Shown here: positions 26,569 to 35,460 of the stretch, piece after piece | How positions within the stretch are numbered: the stretch's first letter is position 1 | How the letters are laid out: each line of letters starts with the position of its first letter | Assembly (NCBI RefSeq): GCF_028767185.1 | Contig: NZ_JARACK010000005.1 | Coordinates: forward strand, 62,001 to 126,000 | Origin: Mangrovimonas aestuarii | GTDB lineage: Bacteria; Bacteroidota; Bacteroidia; Flavobacteriales; Flavobacteriaceae | Direction: 5' to 3' | DNA: 64,000 bases | Translations under genes and position numbers: made by a program | Notes under the pieces: model-generated | What the model was told of the DNA's origin: nothing | Database searches by the model: none | Seen by the model: only the letters and a program-made list of their open reading frames with translations

Positions 26569-27845
26569 GGCATGATATTTACTAAATCCTTTGTCAATGC
26601 TCTCCTACTGTACTTTTGCACACCTATTGGATAGGTTTCCAACTCTCCCTTTTTAAAAGCATGATAATACTCTAAAACCTTCAATTTTAAAGCATCATAA
26701 TCATTATATAGGAAATAAGCTCCTGTATTTGTATACTTAAGAATCCCCTCAACATCACTTCCCTTTGGTCCCAATGCAAGTATTGGTCTGTGTGAAGCCA
26801 TATATTCAAACAGCTTTCCTGGGATAATATGCTGATGATCTTTAGAATCTATTTCTAATAGCAATAAAACCTGAGATTGTCTCTGATATTTTATTGCTTC
26901 TGAATGATTTACATAGCCAAATTCATTCAGGCAATCCATCAATCCATAAGATTTTAAGGTTTGAATTACATCATTGCTTACGGCTCCAACTAAATTTATT
27001 TCAAGATCAGTTGAAAATGAAACATCTTCTTTTCTCAAGTCACTTAAAACACGCCATAAAATCTCAGGGTTACGCTTTGAAAGTAAAGACCCAATGTGCG
27101 CCAATGAAAATTTAGAATCACGATTAATTTCACCAACCTTTTCAACATCATAACCATTAGTGATTACAGAAATAGGCTTACTTGTTTTAGCCTCAAACTC
27201 CCTCTTAGTGACTGAGCTCGTTACAATGACTCTATCTGCAGAATTAAGGACTTCCTTTTCTAAACGCAGATGTTTTTCTGCTGAAGCTTTAGTAAGCTTT
27301 AGCTCTTTATGATATCCAATGGTTGTCCACGGATCACGAAAATCGGCTATCCAGTGAATTCCTAATCGTTTCTTTAACCCAAGCCCAATAAGATGGACAC
27401 TATGAGGTGGTCCAGTTGTAATTATAGCATCGACTTGGTGCTGATTCAAATAATCAGTTAAAAACTTAACAGAAGGATTAATCCATCCAATACGAGCATC
27501 TGGAATAAAAAAATTGCCTCGAATGAATAACATCAGTTTTTCTACGAAACTTTGTTTTTTATCCTCACTGATGATCCCTTTACTAATGGTTTTAGTTTTC
27601 TTAGAAGAAAAAAGCCCTGCTAAACCATAAGGTTCTTTAATTGGACGTTTAATCACCTCTAAGCCTTTAGGTATTTCATCAACCAGACTTTCGTCCAATA
27701 AAGGAAAATTTGCATTTTCAGGAACGCAAACAATTGGATTTACATTGAATTCAGGCAGATATTTAACAAATTTCAGCCAGCGCTGAACACCAGGCCCTCC
27801 AGCTGGGGGCCAATAATAGGCGATAATGAGAATGTTTTTTTGCAC
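26559..27845 (-). CDS. glycosyltransferase (GT-B fold, GT4-like)
   Basis: A 428-residue enzyme. The N-terminal ILIIAYYWPPAGGPGVQRW and the DFRDPW segment near residue 170 are typical of a Flavobacterial glycosyltransferase group. The C-terminal half holds the nucleotide-sugar site (LAHIGSLLSKRNP, then PGKLFEYMASHRPILALGP). It starts with GTG at 27845, sharing one base with the YfhO stop (TAGTG), and overlaps the flippase gene by 10 bases, so all three are coupled. The sugar and acceptor are unknown. Confidence 0.88.
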   Translation of the reverse strand: MQKNILIIAYYWPPAGGPGVQRWLKFVKYLPEFNVNPIVCVPENANFPLLDESLVDEIPKGLEVIKRPIKEPYGLAGLFSSKKTKTISKGIISEDKKQSFVEKLMLFIRGNFFIPDARIGWINPSVKFLTDYLNQHQVDAIITTGPPHSVHLIGLGLKKRLGIHWIADFRDPWTTIGYHKELKLTKASAEKHLRLEKEVLNSADRVIVTSSVTKREFEAKTSKPISVITNGYDVEKVGEINRDSKFSLAHIGSLLSKRNPEILWRVLSDLRKEDVSFSTDLEINLVGAVSNDVIQTLKSYGLMDCLNEFGYVNHSEAIKYQRQSQVLLLLEIDSKDHQHIIPGKLFEYMASHRPILALGPKGSDVEGILKYTNTGAYFLYNDYDALKLKVLEYYHAFKKGELETYPIGVQKYSRRALTKDLVNIMPWV

Positions 27846-30271
27846 TAAGGCTTGGCTTTTGATTTAAACATTAAAAACACACACCCGATTCCTAAAAGAA
27901 CAAATATAGCAGTACTTGCTAACGCAAGTGTACTTCCAGTTTGCACAACTTTAGCTTCAAACTTAAACTCTATTTCATGTTTGCCTTTAGGTACTTCCAT
28001 TCCTCTAAGTACATAATCCACACGATAATGATCTACTGGGTTTCCGTCTAAATAAGCCTGCCAACCTTGACCGTAATAGTTCTCAGAAAACACAACAAAC
28101 GCATCATTCAAACTATTAAAGTTATACTTTAAATAGTTAGGCTTATATATGGTCAAATCAATAGTTGAAGAAGAATCTACTTTAAATTTAGTGTTTTCTA
28201 TATTCTTGGTTTTATCACCTCTAAAAACAACTGCGCTACGTTTAGTTTGAAGTGTATCTAAAGCCAATAACTCTTCATTTGCTGATGTCACCTCAATTAC
28301 ATTTTCTACTAACCATGCATTACCATTAGCTTCTTCGTTAACATATGGAAAGACAGTTCCATCCTCTTCTTGAGCTATGATGTATTTTGTGTTTAGCATA
28401 TTCAAGACTTCTATTTTGTTCTTGGAAATATAGAAATCATTTAATTCATTAAAACGCCTCATTTTAGCCGCATGATACCCGCCTAGAGAATTATGAAAAT
28501 AAGACGCCCTAGCCGCTCCTGAAGTTAGATCGAGTACTCTGAAATGTGTCGTATCCTTTTGAATTTGTATATCAGCAGCATTAGCTTGGTAAGGCTTATT
28601 CATTTGAATAGAAGGAACAAAATCATCATTATTTACATAACGTCGGTCTACGCCTATCAAATCGATACAGATTAAAACACCAAGCCCTATAATTGTCCAT
28701 TCACTTTTTAATTTGTTTCTTAAGTATCCAAAAATCAACCCAGCTGCGAACAAAACAAATGCCAATGTACGTATGGTATCACTTGTAAACATACTTTGTC
28801 TATCGGCTCTTAGAGCTTCGATAAACATTGGTCCATAAGCCTGACGGTAATAACCATCGTTGCCACCTACAAAATCAAAAAGAGCTGATTTAAGCACCAA
28901 AAACAATAATGCCACCCCTCCTGTTATAATAGTGCTCCATTTAAGAGCATTAATTTTATTTGATTCTGATGTTTCCTTACTGAATAGTTTCACCAACCCC
29001 ATGACTGCTAGTACTGGAATACACAATTCCAGAATTACCTGAATGGAACTCACTGCCCTAAACTTATTGTACATAGGGAAGTAATCAATAAACAAATCAG
29101 TTAAAAAACCTAGATTCTTACCGTACGACAACAATAATGATAAAATTGTTCCTGCTACAAGCCACTGTTTCGTTCTTCCTTTTACAAGGAAAAGAGCTAG
29201 CACAAACAGAAACAGTACTACTGCACCTATGTAAGCAGGAGCTTCAACAATGGGCTGATTCCCCCAATATGTTGGCGTTTGCTTAGCATACTCTTTAGCC
29301 TGTACTGGAGGTACTCCCTGTTTTAGATAAAATTGGTACGTTTCAGAATCTTTCCCAACATCCTCATGGTTTCCACCACCAGTAAATCTAGGAATAAACA
29401 AGTTTAGTGACTCAACAATACCATAACTGTATTCAGTAATATAATCTCGACTTAAGCCATTTGTTACATCTTTAAGGCTGCCATCTGAATTAATAGTAAG
29501 CTCACTTTTCCCTCTGGTACTTTCCTTTACATATTCTTGGGTAGCCATAATGTTTGTAGCGTTCATCCCAAGTGCCAAAACCACTGCAACTATTAATACA
29601 CCTACACTCTTAAAGAAGTGATTTAATTCTTTCTTTTTATAAGCATCGATCAAATAAACTATCCCCAAAACAATTACCAGAAGCAACAAGTAGTAAGTCA
29701 TTTGGAAGTGATTAGCGCATAGCTCTAATCCCATAGCAATAGCTGTAACTAAAAACCCAAGCAAATAACGTTTTTGAAATACCAAGAGAATTCCACTTAT
29801 AACCAAAGGCATATATGCAATAGCATGTGCCTTGGCATTGTGCCCAACCCCTAAGATAATTATTAAGTATGTAGAAAACCCAAAGGCTACAGCTCCCAAC
29901 GCAGACAACTTAAAATTTACCTTTAAGGTCAGCATCAATAAATAAAACCCTAAAAGATACAGAAACAGATAGTCTGCAGGGCGTGGTAAAAACCTTAACG
30001 CTAGGTCTAATTTCTTAATATAATTATGTGGATATTTTGCCCCTAATTGGTAAGTTGGCATTCCTCCAAAAGCGCTATTTGTCCAATAGGTTTCCTCTCC
30101 AGTGTCAACCCTAAAATCGGTTTGCTGTTTGGACATTCCAATATATTGAACTATATCGCTTTGGAAAATAGATTCCCCTTGAAGTACGGGGCTAAAATAG
30201 GCTAATGAAATAAAAACAAAACCTACTAGTACAAGTAGGTGCGGTAGTATTCTTTTAAATGAAAACTGCAT
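27845..30271 (-). CDS. YfhO family membrane protein
   Basis: An 808-residue protein with about 13 transmembrane helices and a large exported C-terminal region, typical of YfhO (a GT-C-like family linked to glycosylation of wall or lipid-linked polymers). Visible marks are an exported loop after the first helix (FQSDIVQYIGM, WTNSAFGGMPTYQLG), DRRYVNNDDF before the soluble domain, and a final helix with a basic tail (FKSKAKP). It is the first gene of the operon with the glycosyltransferase and flippase, so surface polysaccharide assembly is the likely role. Confidence 0.83.
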   Translation of the reverse strand: MQFSFKRILPHLLVLVGFVFISLAYFSPVLQGESIFQSDIVQYIGMSKQQTDFRVDTGEETYWTNSAFGGMPTYQLGAKYPHNYIKKLDLALRFLPRPADYLFLYLLGFYLLMLTLKVNFKLSALGAVAFGFSTYLIIILGVGHNAKAHAIAYMPLVISGILLVFQKRYLLGFLVTAIAMGLELCANHFQMTYYLLLLVIVLGIVYLIDAYKKKELNHFFKSVGVLIVAVVLALGMNATNIMATQEYVKESTRGKSELTINSDGSLKDVTNGLSRDYITEYSYGIVESLNLFIPRFTGGGNHEDVGKDSETYQFYLKQGVPPVQAKEYAKQTPTYWGNQPIVEAPAYIGAVVLFLFVLALFLVKGRTKQWLVAGTILSLLLSYGKNLGFLTDLFIDYFPMYNKFRAVSSIQVILELCIPVLAVMGLVKLFSKETSESNKINALKWSTIITGGVALLFLVLKSALFDFVGGNDGYYRQAYGPMFIEALRADRQSMFTSDTIRTLAFVLFAAGLIFGYLRNKLKSEWTIIGLGVLICIDLIGVDRRYVNNDDFVPSIQMNKPYQANAADIQIQKDTTHFRVLDLTSGAARASYFHNSLGGYHAAKMRRFNELNDFYISKNKIEVLNMLNTKYIIAQEEDGTVFPYVNEEANGNAWLVENVIEVTSANEELLALDTLQTKRSAVVFRGDKTKNIENTKFKVDSSSTIDLTIYKPNYLKYNFNSLNDAFVVFSENYYGQGWQAYLDGNPVDHYRVDYVLRGMEVPKGKHEIEFKFEAKVVQTGSTLALASTAIFVLLGIGCVFLMFKSKAKP

Positions 30272-30300
30272 GAAAATGTTTTACGAAATGAATGCGAAAA

Positions 30301-30585
30301 TTAGTCAATTTCTTCGTAATCTACATATTCCCCTACATTTTTATTTGACGATTTGCTGTTGGGCATCTTATCTATTGTCACTTCACCCTCATTGCTATTA
30401 TTCTGAGATTGGTGTTGTTGGTATTGCTGCTGAAACTGCTGCCCAAACTTCTCTCCCGCTTTATTAATAACATATCGAGCCAATACGGGAGCAAACAATC
30501 TGGCTAAAATTTTCACCAAAAAATAAATTGCTAAAACTATTAATATGGTTCTTGCTAAACCTTGTACCGATGCGTATTGTAGCAT
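30301..30585 (-). CDS. DUF4834 family small membrane protein
   Basis: A 94-residue protein with one N-terminal helix (about 10-35), then KFGQQFQQQYQQHQSQ, a Gln-rich segment, and an acidic end (YVDYEEID). This matches the DUF4834 family of Bacteroidota, which has no known function. The stop lies 29 bases before the YfhO start, so it may be the first gene of that operon. Confidence 0.78.
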   Translation of the reverse strand: MLQYASVQGLARTILIVLAIYFLVKILARLFAPVLARYVINKAGEKFGQQFQQQYQQHQSQNNSNEGEVTIDKMPNSKSSNKNVGEYVDYEEID

Positions 30586-30601
30586 GAAAATTTGTTTTAG
30601 A

Positions 30602-30609
30602 CAAAATTA
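30602..30609 (-). promoter_or_regulatory. -7 promoter element upstream of the DUF4834 gene
   Basis: On the minus strand TAATTTTG matches TAnnTTTG exactly, 16 bases before the ATG, giving a very short leader. Confidence 0.4.
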
Positions 30610-30745
30610 CGATTCTCGTCTCTTAAAAAAGACTGATTAATTATAAAAAATATATAAAATCAATATATTTGAATTTCCTTTTGGGCTTAACCCTATTGAG
30701 TGATTTACACCAATAGTTACCCAGCTAACAACCATAACTTGAATT

Positions 30746-31720
30746 ATGAAGCTATCCACTAAATTATTGCAACTGGCCTTCCTCCTGTTTTGCACTATAT
30801 CATATGGACAATATACCGATGTTATAAACTCAAACAGACCAGGTGTTTCTAGAAGTGCATATTCTGTAGGAACAAATGTCATTCAAGGTGAGTTTGGGGC
30901 CAAGTATCTTAAAGAAGAACATACTCCGCTTGAAAGAGAAGTTAAAGGTTTTGGATTGGATTTTGCACTTCGCTACGGATTGTTATTCGAGCAACTGGAA
31001 ATTATCGTTGAAGGAAATTATCAAAATGATACAGAAACGATTTATAGTTCGTCAATACCATTCGAAAACGACCGTTCTAATTTTAGACATTTTCTTATAG
31101 GTGCTAAATATTTGGTTTATGACCCTTACAAGGGGCTTGAAGACAAAAAACCAAACTTGTACAGCTGGAATGCCAACCACAGTTTTCATTGGAAAGATTT
31201 AATTCCTGCCATCAGCCTTTATGCCGGGGCTAATTTCGATTCAAAAAACAATCCATACACTGCAGCAGGCATTGAAGGTTTTAGCCCAACAATTATGTTA
31301 GCCACCCAAAACAATTTTCCTAGTGGATGGGTTTTTGTTATGAACCTCGTAATGGATAGAATTGGAACAGACCAATCTGACTTCCAGTATATTTTCACAC
31401 TTACCAAAGCGTTTAGCGCAAAATGGGTAGCGTTTGGAGAAACCCAAGGTATTAAAAGCGATTTTTATGCCGATAATTTATTTCGTCTAGGAGGTGCCTA
31501 CCTATGGAATAGAAACCTACAATTGGACACTTCTCTTACGTTCAATACAAAGGACACACCATCTGTTTTCAACGTAGGTCTAGGCGTGTCATACCGTTTA
31601 GATTTTCATAAAGATAAAGTAGATAATAATACTTCGGCCGACCAAGAAGCTAAGCGTCGCGCCAATAAACAACGTGGAAGCGGTACAGAGCCACAACCAC
31701 AGAGAAACACAGATTTTTAA
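30746..31720 (+). CDS. outer-membrane protein, phenol-degradation MetA-like family
   Basis: A 324-residue exported protein with a signal peptide ending at SYG (residue 21). It starts with the pattern TDVINSNRPGVSRSAYSVG, then alternating beta strands typical of an outer-membrane barrel (GEFGAKY, FALRYGLLF, HFLIGAKYLVYD, GVSYRLDF). The C-terminal 40 residues are polar (QEAKRRANKQRGSG). It resembles the transporter family around PF13557 (Phenol_MetA_deg), although no substrate follows from that. It is followed 29 bases later by an acyltransferase-like gene. Confidence 0.7.
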   Translation: MKLSTKLLQLAFLLFCTISYGQYTDVINSNRPGVSRSAYSVGTNVIQGEFGAKYLKEEHTPLEREVKGFGLDFALRYGLLFEQLEIIVEGNYQNDTETIYSSSIPFENDRSNFRHFLIGAKYLVYDPYKGLEDKKPNLYSWNANHSFHWKDLIPAISLYAGANFDSKNNPYTAAGIEGFSPTIMLATQNNFPSGWVFVMNLVMDRIGTDQSDFQYIFTLTKAFSAKWVAFGETQGIKSDFYADNLFRLGGAYLWNRNLQLDTSLTFNTKDTPSVFNVGLGVSYRLDFHKDKVDNNTSADQEAKRRANKQRGSGTEPQPQRNTDF

Positions 31721-31749
31721 CGCTAAAAGATTAATGTAGAGATTGTTTC

Positions 31750-32865
31750 ATGATCACCATTAAAAAAGTAAACACAAAAAAAGAGCTTAAAGCTTTTGTT
31801 AAATTCCAATTTGAACTTTATAAAAACAATAAATACTGGGTGCCACCAATTATTAAGGATGAAATTGATAGTTTCGATCCAGATATCAACCCAGTATTTA
31901 AACACGCAGAAGCTACCTTTTATTTAGCTTATAAGAACAATAAAATAGTTGGCCGTATTGCCGCTATTATTAATTGGACCGAAGTTAAGGCTCAAGAACC
32001 AAAGGTGCGTTTTGGTTGGTTTGATGTTATAGACGACATTGAAGTTACCAAAGCTCTTCTCGATAAAGTTATAGAACACGGTCATGCTCATAATTTAGAA
32101 TTCATTGAAGGCCCTATGGGCTTTTCTAATCTTGACAAAGTGGGCGTGCTAACTGAAGGGTATGATCAATTAAGTACTATGATTACCTGGTATAACTACC
32201 CATATTATGTCACTCACTTAGAAAAGTTGGGTTATGTAAAGCAAAAGGAATTCATTGAGGGCTATTTTGACGTAGATCAGGTTAAACCTGAAGTATACAA
32301 AAAAATGGTGCCATTAATTTCCAAGCGTTACGGCATTAGACCGTTAAACTTTACAAGTACAGATGAAGTTATTCCGTATGTGGATAAGATGTTCGATCTG
32401 TTTAACGAAACTTATGCCAAACTTGCTTCTTTTGTCCCTATTTCTAATGACCAAAAGGCCTATTTCAAAAAGAAGTACATCCCTATGGTAAATCCAGAAT
32501 ATATCAAGTTTGTTTTGGATGAAGATGATAATATCATTGCTTTTTCGATAGTGTTGCCTTCTTTTTCAAAAGCGTTGCAAAAAGCAAACGGAAAACTATT
32601 TCCTTTTGGATTCTATCACTTGTTAAAAGCAAAAAAACACAGCGATGAAGCTGTTTTTTACCTTATTGGTATAAGACCAGAGTATCAAAACAAAGGGGTA
32701 ACTGCATTAATTTTTAACGAATATTACAAATCGTTCAAGAAAAGTGGGGTTAAACGCTGCATACGCACTCCAGAATTAGACGAAAATATGGCAATCCATC
32801 AATTATGGAAAAACTTTAACTCGCCTATCACTAAAAGAAGGAGAACCTATAAGAAATCCATTTAA
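31750..32865 (+). CDS. GNAT-fold acyltransferase-like protein
   Basis: A 371-residue protein conserved in Bacteroidota. The C-terminal part holds a GNAT-like acetyl-CoA segment (FYLIGIRPEYQNKGVTALIF, read in parts). The N-terminal part (VKFQFELYKNNKYWVPP, ATFYLAYKNNKIVGRIAAI) looks like a first, degenerate GNAT half. FIEGPMGFSN and IRTPELDENMAIHQLW are family marks. Some databases label relatives as GTP cyclohydrolase, which the sequence does not support. Substrate unknown. Confidence 0.7.
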   Translation: MITIKKVNTKKELKAFVKFQFELYKNNKYWVPPIIKDEIDSFDPDINPVFKHAEATFYLAYKNNKIVGRIAAIINWTEVKAQEPKVRFGWFDVIDDIEVTKALLDKVIEHGHAHNLEFIEGPMGFSNLDKVGVLTEGYDQLSTMITWYNYPYYVTHLEKLGYVKQKEFIEGYFDVDQVKPEVYKKMVPLISKRYGIRPLNFTSTDEVIPYVDKMFDLFNETYAKLASFVPISNDQKAYFKKKYIPMVNPEYIKFVLDEDDNIIAFSIVLPSFSKALQKANGKLFPFGFYHLLKAKKHSDEAVFYLIGIRPEYQNKGVTALIFNEYYKSFKKSGVKRCIRTPELDENMAIHQLWKNFNSPITKRRRTYKKSI

Positions 32866-32875
32866 ACAAAAACAT

Positions 32876-32907
32876 AAAAAAACCCACTTAAAAAAAGTGG
32901 GTTTTTA
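32876..32907. terminator. bidirectional terminator
   Basis: AACCCACT and AGTGGGTT flanked by A and T runs, between the convergent acyltransferase and SPT-like genes. Confidence 0.85.
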
Positions 32908-32927
32908 ATTTTATATCTTACTAATGT

Positions 32928-34187
32928 TTACTCTCCCATTGCAGCAGCAACTGCAGCAGATAAACGCTTATAAGTTCCATTTTCCAAACGTTCACGGATA
33001 GCTGAGAATGCGTCCAGAGTTTCATTAATATCTTCCATTGTGTGAGTAGCAGTAGGAATCATTCTTAACAAGATCAATCCTTTTGGAATTACAGGATACA
33101 CAACGATAGAACAGAAAATTCCGAAATTCTCACGTAAATCCTTAACCAAAGCCATCGCTTCAGGAATACTACCTTTTAAGTAAACTGGAGTCACACAACT
33201 TTGAGTTGTTCCTAAATCGAATCCACGATCTCTTAAACCAGATTGTAATGCATTTACATTTTCCCAAAGCTTGTTTTTAATCTCAGGCATTGTACGCAAC
33301 ATTTCCAAACGTTTTAATGCTCCAACAACCAATTGCATTTGCAATGATTTAGCAAACATTTGAGAACGTAGATTATATTTTAAATAGTCGATAATTTCTT
33401 TATCTCCAGCAATAAAAGCACCAGTACTGGCTAATGATTTAGCAAAAGTCGCAAAGTAAACATCAATTTTATCTTGTACTCCTTGCTCCTCACCTGCTCC
33501 AGCACCAGTTTTACCTAATGTACCAAAACCGTGAGCATCATCAACCAATAAACGGAAGTTAAATTTCTCCTTAAGAGCAACAATCTCCTTTAAACAACCT
33601 TGCTCACCACGCATACCGAATACACCTTCAGAAATCACTAAGATTCCTCCACCAGTTTGCTCAGCCATTTTAGTAGCACGCTCCAAGTTTTTTTCTAAAC
33701 TATCTACATCATTGTGTTTGTAAGTAAAACGCTTACCCATGTGCAAACGCACACCGTCAATAATACAAGCATGAGCATCTACATCGTATACGATAATATC
33801 ATCTTTAGAAACCAAAGCATCAATAGTAGATACCATTCCTTGGTAACCAAAGTTCAATAAATAAGCTGCTTCCTTACTAACAAAATCAGCTAATTCATCT
33901 TGTAACTTTTCATGAAGATCAGTATGACCAGACATCATCCTCGCTCCCATTGGGTATGCAGACCCATATTGTTGAGCAGCCTCTGCATCTACCTTACGTA
34001 CTTCAGGGTGGTTTGCTAAACCTAAGTAATCATTGATACTCCAGGTAATAACATCTTTTCCTTGAAACTTCATTCTATTAGAGATTTGACCTTCTAATTT
34101 AGGAAACACAAAATACCCCTCAGCCTGAGAAGCCCACTTTCCTAAAGGTCCTTTATCTCTGTATATCTTTTCAAATAAATCTTTCAT
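32928..34187 (-). CDS. alpha-oxoamine synthase (serine palmitoyltransferase-like), probable cysteate acyltransferase
   Basis: A 419-residue fold-type I PLP enzyme of the alpha-oxoamine synthase family. It shows NDYLGLANHPEV, YPMGARMMSGHTDLHE, VDDAHGFGTLGKTG and FATFAKSLAS, with the PLP lysine. Relatives join an acyl thioester to an amino acid with loss of CO2: serine in sphingolipids, glycine in KBL. In Flavobacterium johnsoniae a homologue acts on cysteate to make capnine, a sulfonolipid needed for efficient gliding. The upstream gene is a cysteine-synthase-like protein that could supply cysteate. The assignment to cysteate is inference; serine palmitoyltransferase is the alternative. Confidence 0.8.
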   Translation of the reverse strand: MKDLFEKIYRDKGPLGKWASQAEGYFVFPKLEGQISNRMKFQGKDVITWSINDYLGLANHPEVRKVDAEAAQQYGSAYPMGARMMSGHTDLHEKLQDELADFVSKEAAYLLNFGYQGMVSTIDALVSKDDIIVYDVDAHACIIDGVRLHMGKRFTYKHNDVDSLEKNLERATKMAEQTGGGILVISEGVFGMRGEQGCLKEIVALKEKFNFRLLVDDAHGFGTLGKTGAGAGEEQGVQDKIDVYFATFAKSLASTGAFIAGDKEIIDYLKYNLRSQMFAKSLQMQLVVGALKRLEMLRTMPEIKNKLWENVNALQSGLRDRGFDLGTTQSCVTPVYLKGSIPEAMALVKDLRENFGIFCSIVVYPVIPKGLILLRMIPTATHTMEDINETLDAFSAIRERLENGTYKRLSAAVAAAMGE

Positions 34188-34215
34188 GTAAGTTATTATT
34201 CTTTTTAATTTGATG

Positions 34216-34223
34216 CAAAATTA
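34216..34223 (-). promoter_or_regulatory. -7 promoter element of the SPT-like gene
   Basis: On the minus strand TAATTTTG matches TAnnTTTG exactly, 28 bases before the ATG. It lies downstream of a terminator, so this gene has its own promoter. Confidence 0.5.
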
Positions 34224-34271
34224 TACAAATATCTTAATTAACATAATGCTTTAACGTACTATTATTAACAA

Positions 34272-34310
34272 CAAAAAGAGGATTTACGTTATTAAAACGT
34301 AAAGCCTCTT
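34272..34310 (-). terminator. terminator after the cysteine-synthase-like gene
   Basis: AAGAGG/CCTCTT plus TTTACGTT/AACGTAAA form a long hairpin; the minus strand has a run of five T after it. It sits 22 bases past the stop codon. Confidence 0.75.
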
Positions 34311-34331
34311 CCTGAACATTAGAGTTTTTAA

Positions 34332-35375
34332 TTACTCGTTAATATACTGAATACGCTCTGCTGCTTCTGCATTAACTGTATCGAAGAAGCCTTGGTCACT
34401 CATCCATTCGTCACTATAAATTTTACTCATATATCGTGAACCATGATCTGGAAAAACAACGACTACTAAATCATCCTTACCAAAACGGCCAGCCTCATTA
34501 AGCTGTTTTATCGCCTGCATGGCAGCACCAGAGGTGTAGCCAACAAACAAACCTTCTGTTTTAGCTATATGCCTAGCTGTATGAGCACTTTCTTCATCAC
34601 TAACTTTTACAAATTCATCAATCATGTCAAAATCAGTAGCTGAAGGAATCAAGTTTTTACCTAAACCCTCAATTCGGTATGGGTATATTTCTTTTTCGTC
34701 GAACTCTCTTGTTTCGTGATACTTTTTAATAACTGATCCAAAAGCATCTACACCTATTACTTTGATATTAGGATTTTGCTCCTTTAAGTATTTAGCCGTA
34801 CCAGAAATAGTTCCTCCTGTTCCACTACAAGCTACCAAATGAGTAATTTTACCTTCGGTTTGTTTCCAAATCTCTGGTCCGGTTGAATTGTAGTGAGCAT
34901 CTATATTTAATTGATTGAAGTACTGATTGATATAAACAGACCCTTTAATCTCATCATGCAATCTTTTGGCTACCTGATAATACGATCTTGGATCATCAGC
35001 GCTTACATGTGCAGGACATACATATACTTTAGCACCCATTGTCTTCAACATATCAATCTTATCTGCCGAAGACTTCGAGCTTACCGCCAAAATACAGTCA
35101 TAACCTTTAATAATACTAACCATAGCAATACTAAAACCTGTATTTCCAGAAGTCGTTTCTATGATTGTGTCACCAGGTTTTATAATACCCTGCCTTTCGG
35201 CTTGTTCTATTATGTAAAGTGCTATTCTGTCTTTGGAAGAGTGTCCCGGATTAAAGGCTTCTACTTTTGCATAATAGTTGCCATTGAAGGGAGCTGTAAT
35301 TTTGTTTAGTTTGATTAGGGGCGTATTTCCCACTAAATCTAATATGTTATCAAAAACTTGATTGTTATGTCCCAT
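34332..35375 (-). CDS. cysteine synthase-like PLP enzyme, possible cysteate synthase
   Basis: A 347-residue fold-type II PLP enzyme related to O-acetylserine sulfhydrylase and cystathionine beta-synthase. It shows [39 protein letters not shown] and [19 protein letters not shown]. The PLP-lysine region reads NPGHSSKDR instead of the usual NPGGSVKDR, which suggests a changed substrate pocket. It is next to the SPT-like enzyme. In capnine synthesis, cysteate is made from a serine derivative and sulfite by an enzyme of this class. That role is inferred; ordinary cysteine or cystathionine synthesis is the alternative. Confidence 0.8.
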   Translation of the reverse strand: MGHNNQVFDNILDLVGNTPLIKLNKITAPFNGNYYAKVEAFNPGHSSKDRIALYIIEQAERQGIIKPGDTIIETTSGNTGFSIAMVSIIKGYDCILAVSSKSSADKIDMLKTMGAKVYVCPAHVSADDPRSYYQVAKRLHDEIKGSVYINQYFNQLNIDAHYNSTGPEIWKQTEGKITHLVACSGTGGTISGTAKYLKEQNPNIKVIGVDAFGSVIKKYHETREFDEKEIYPYRIEGLGKNLIPSATDFDMIDEFVKVSDEESAHTARHIAKTEGLFVGYTSGAAMQAIKQLNEAGRFGKDDLVVVVFPDHGSRYMSKIYSDEWMSDQGFFDTVNAEAAERIQYINE

Positions 35376-35427
35376 AAGTGTTTTTTAGAGGTACTTACTT
35401 CTATAGATAAAAGTAACTAAAACCTTG

Positions 35428-35460
35428 CAAAAATAATGATTTTTTTTAATTAGCTATCAA
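35428..35460 (-). promoter_or_regulatory. promoter of the cysteine-synthase-like gene
   Basis: On the minus strand TATTTTTG (35428-35435) matches TAnnTTTG exactly, with a TTG at 35458-35460, 22 bases upstream. The leader would be about 50 bases. Confidence 0.4.

Noticed and set aside
32928-34187. Annotation as glycine C-acetyltransferase (kbl) beside a threonine dehydrogenase
   Set aside because: No threonine dehydrogenase is adjacent; the neighbour is a cysteine-synthase-like enzyme, which favours a cysteate or serine acyltransferase.
34911-35309. 132-residue plus-strand ORF antisense to the cysteine-synthase-like gene
   Set aside because: The minus-strand frame has complete PLP-enzyme motifs; the antisense frame is Ile/Tyr/Cys-rich and unlike a protein.
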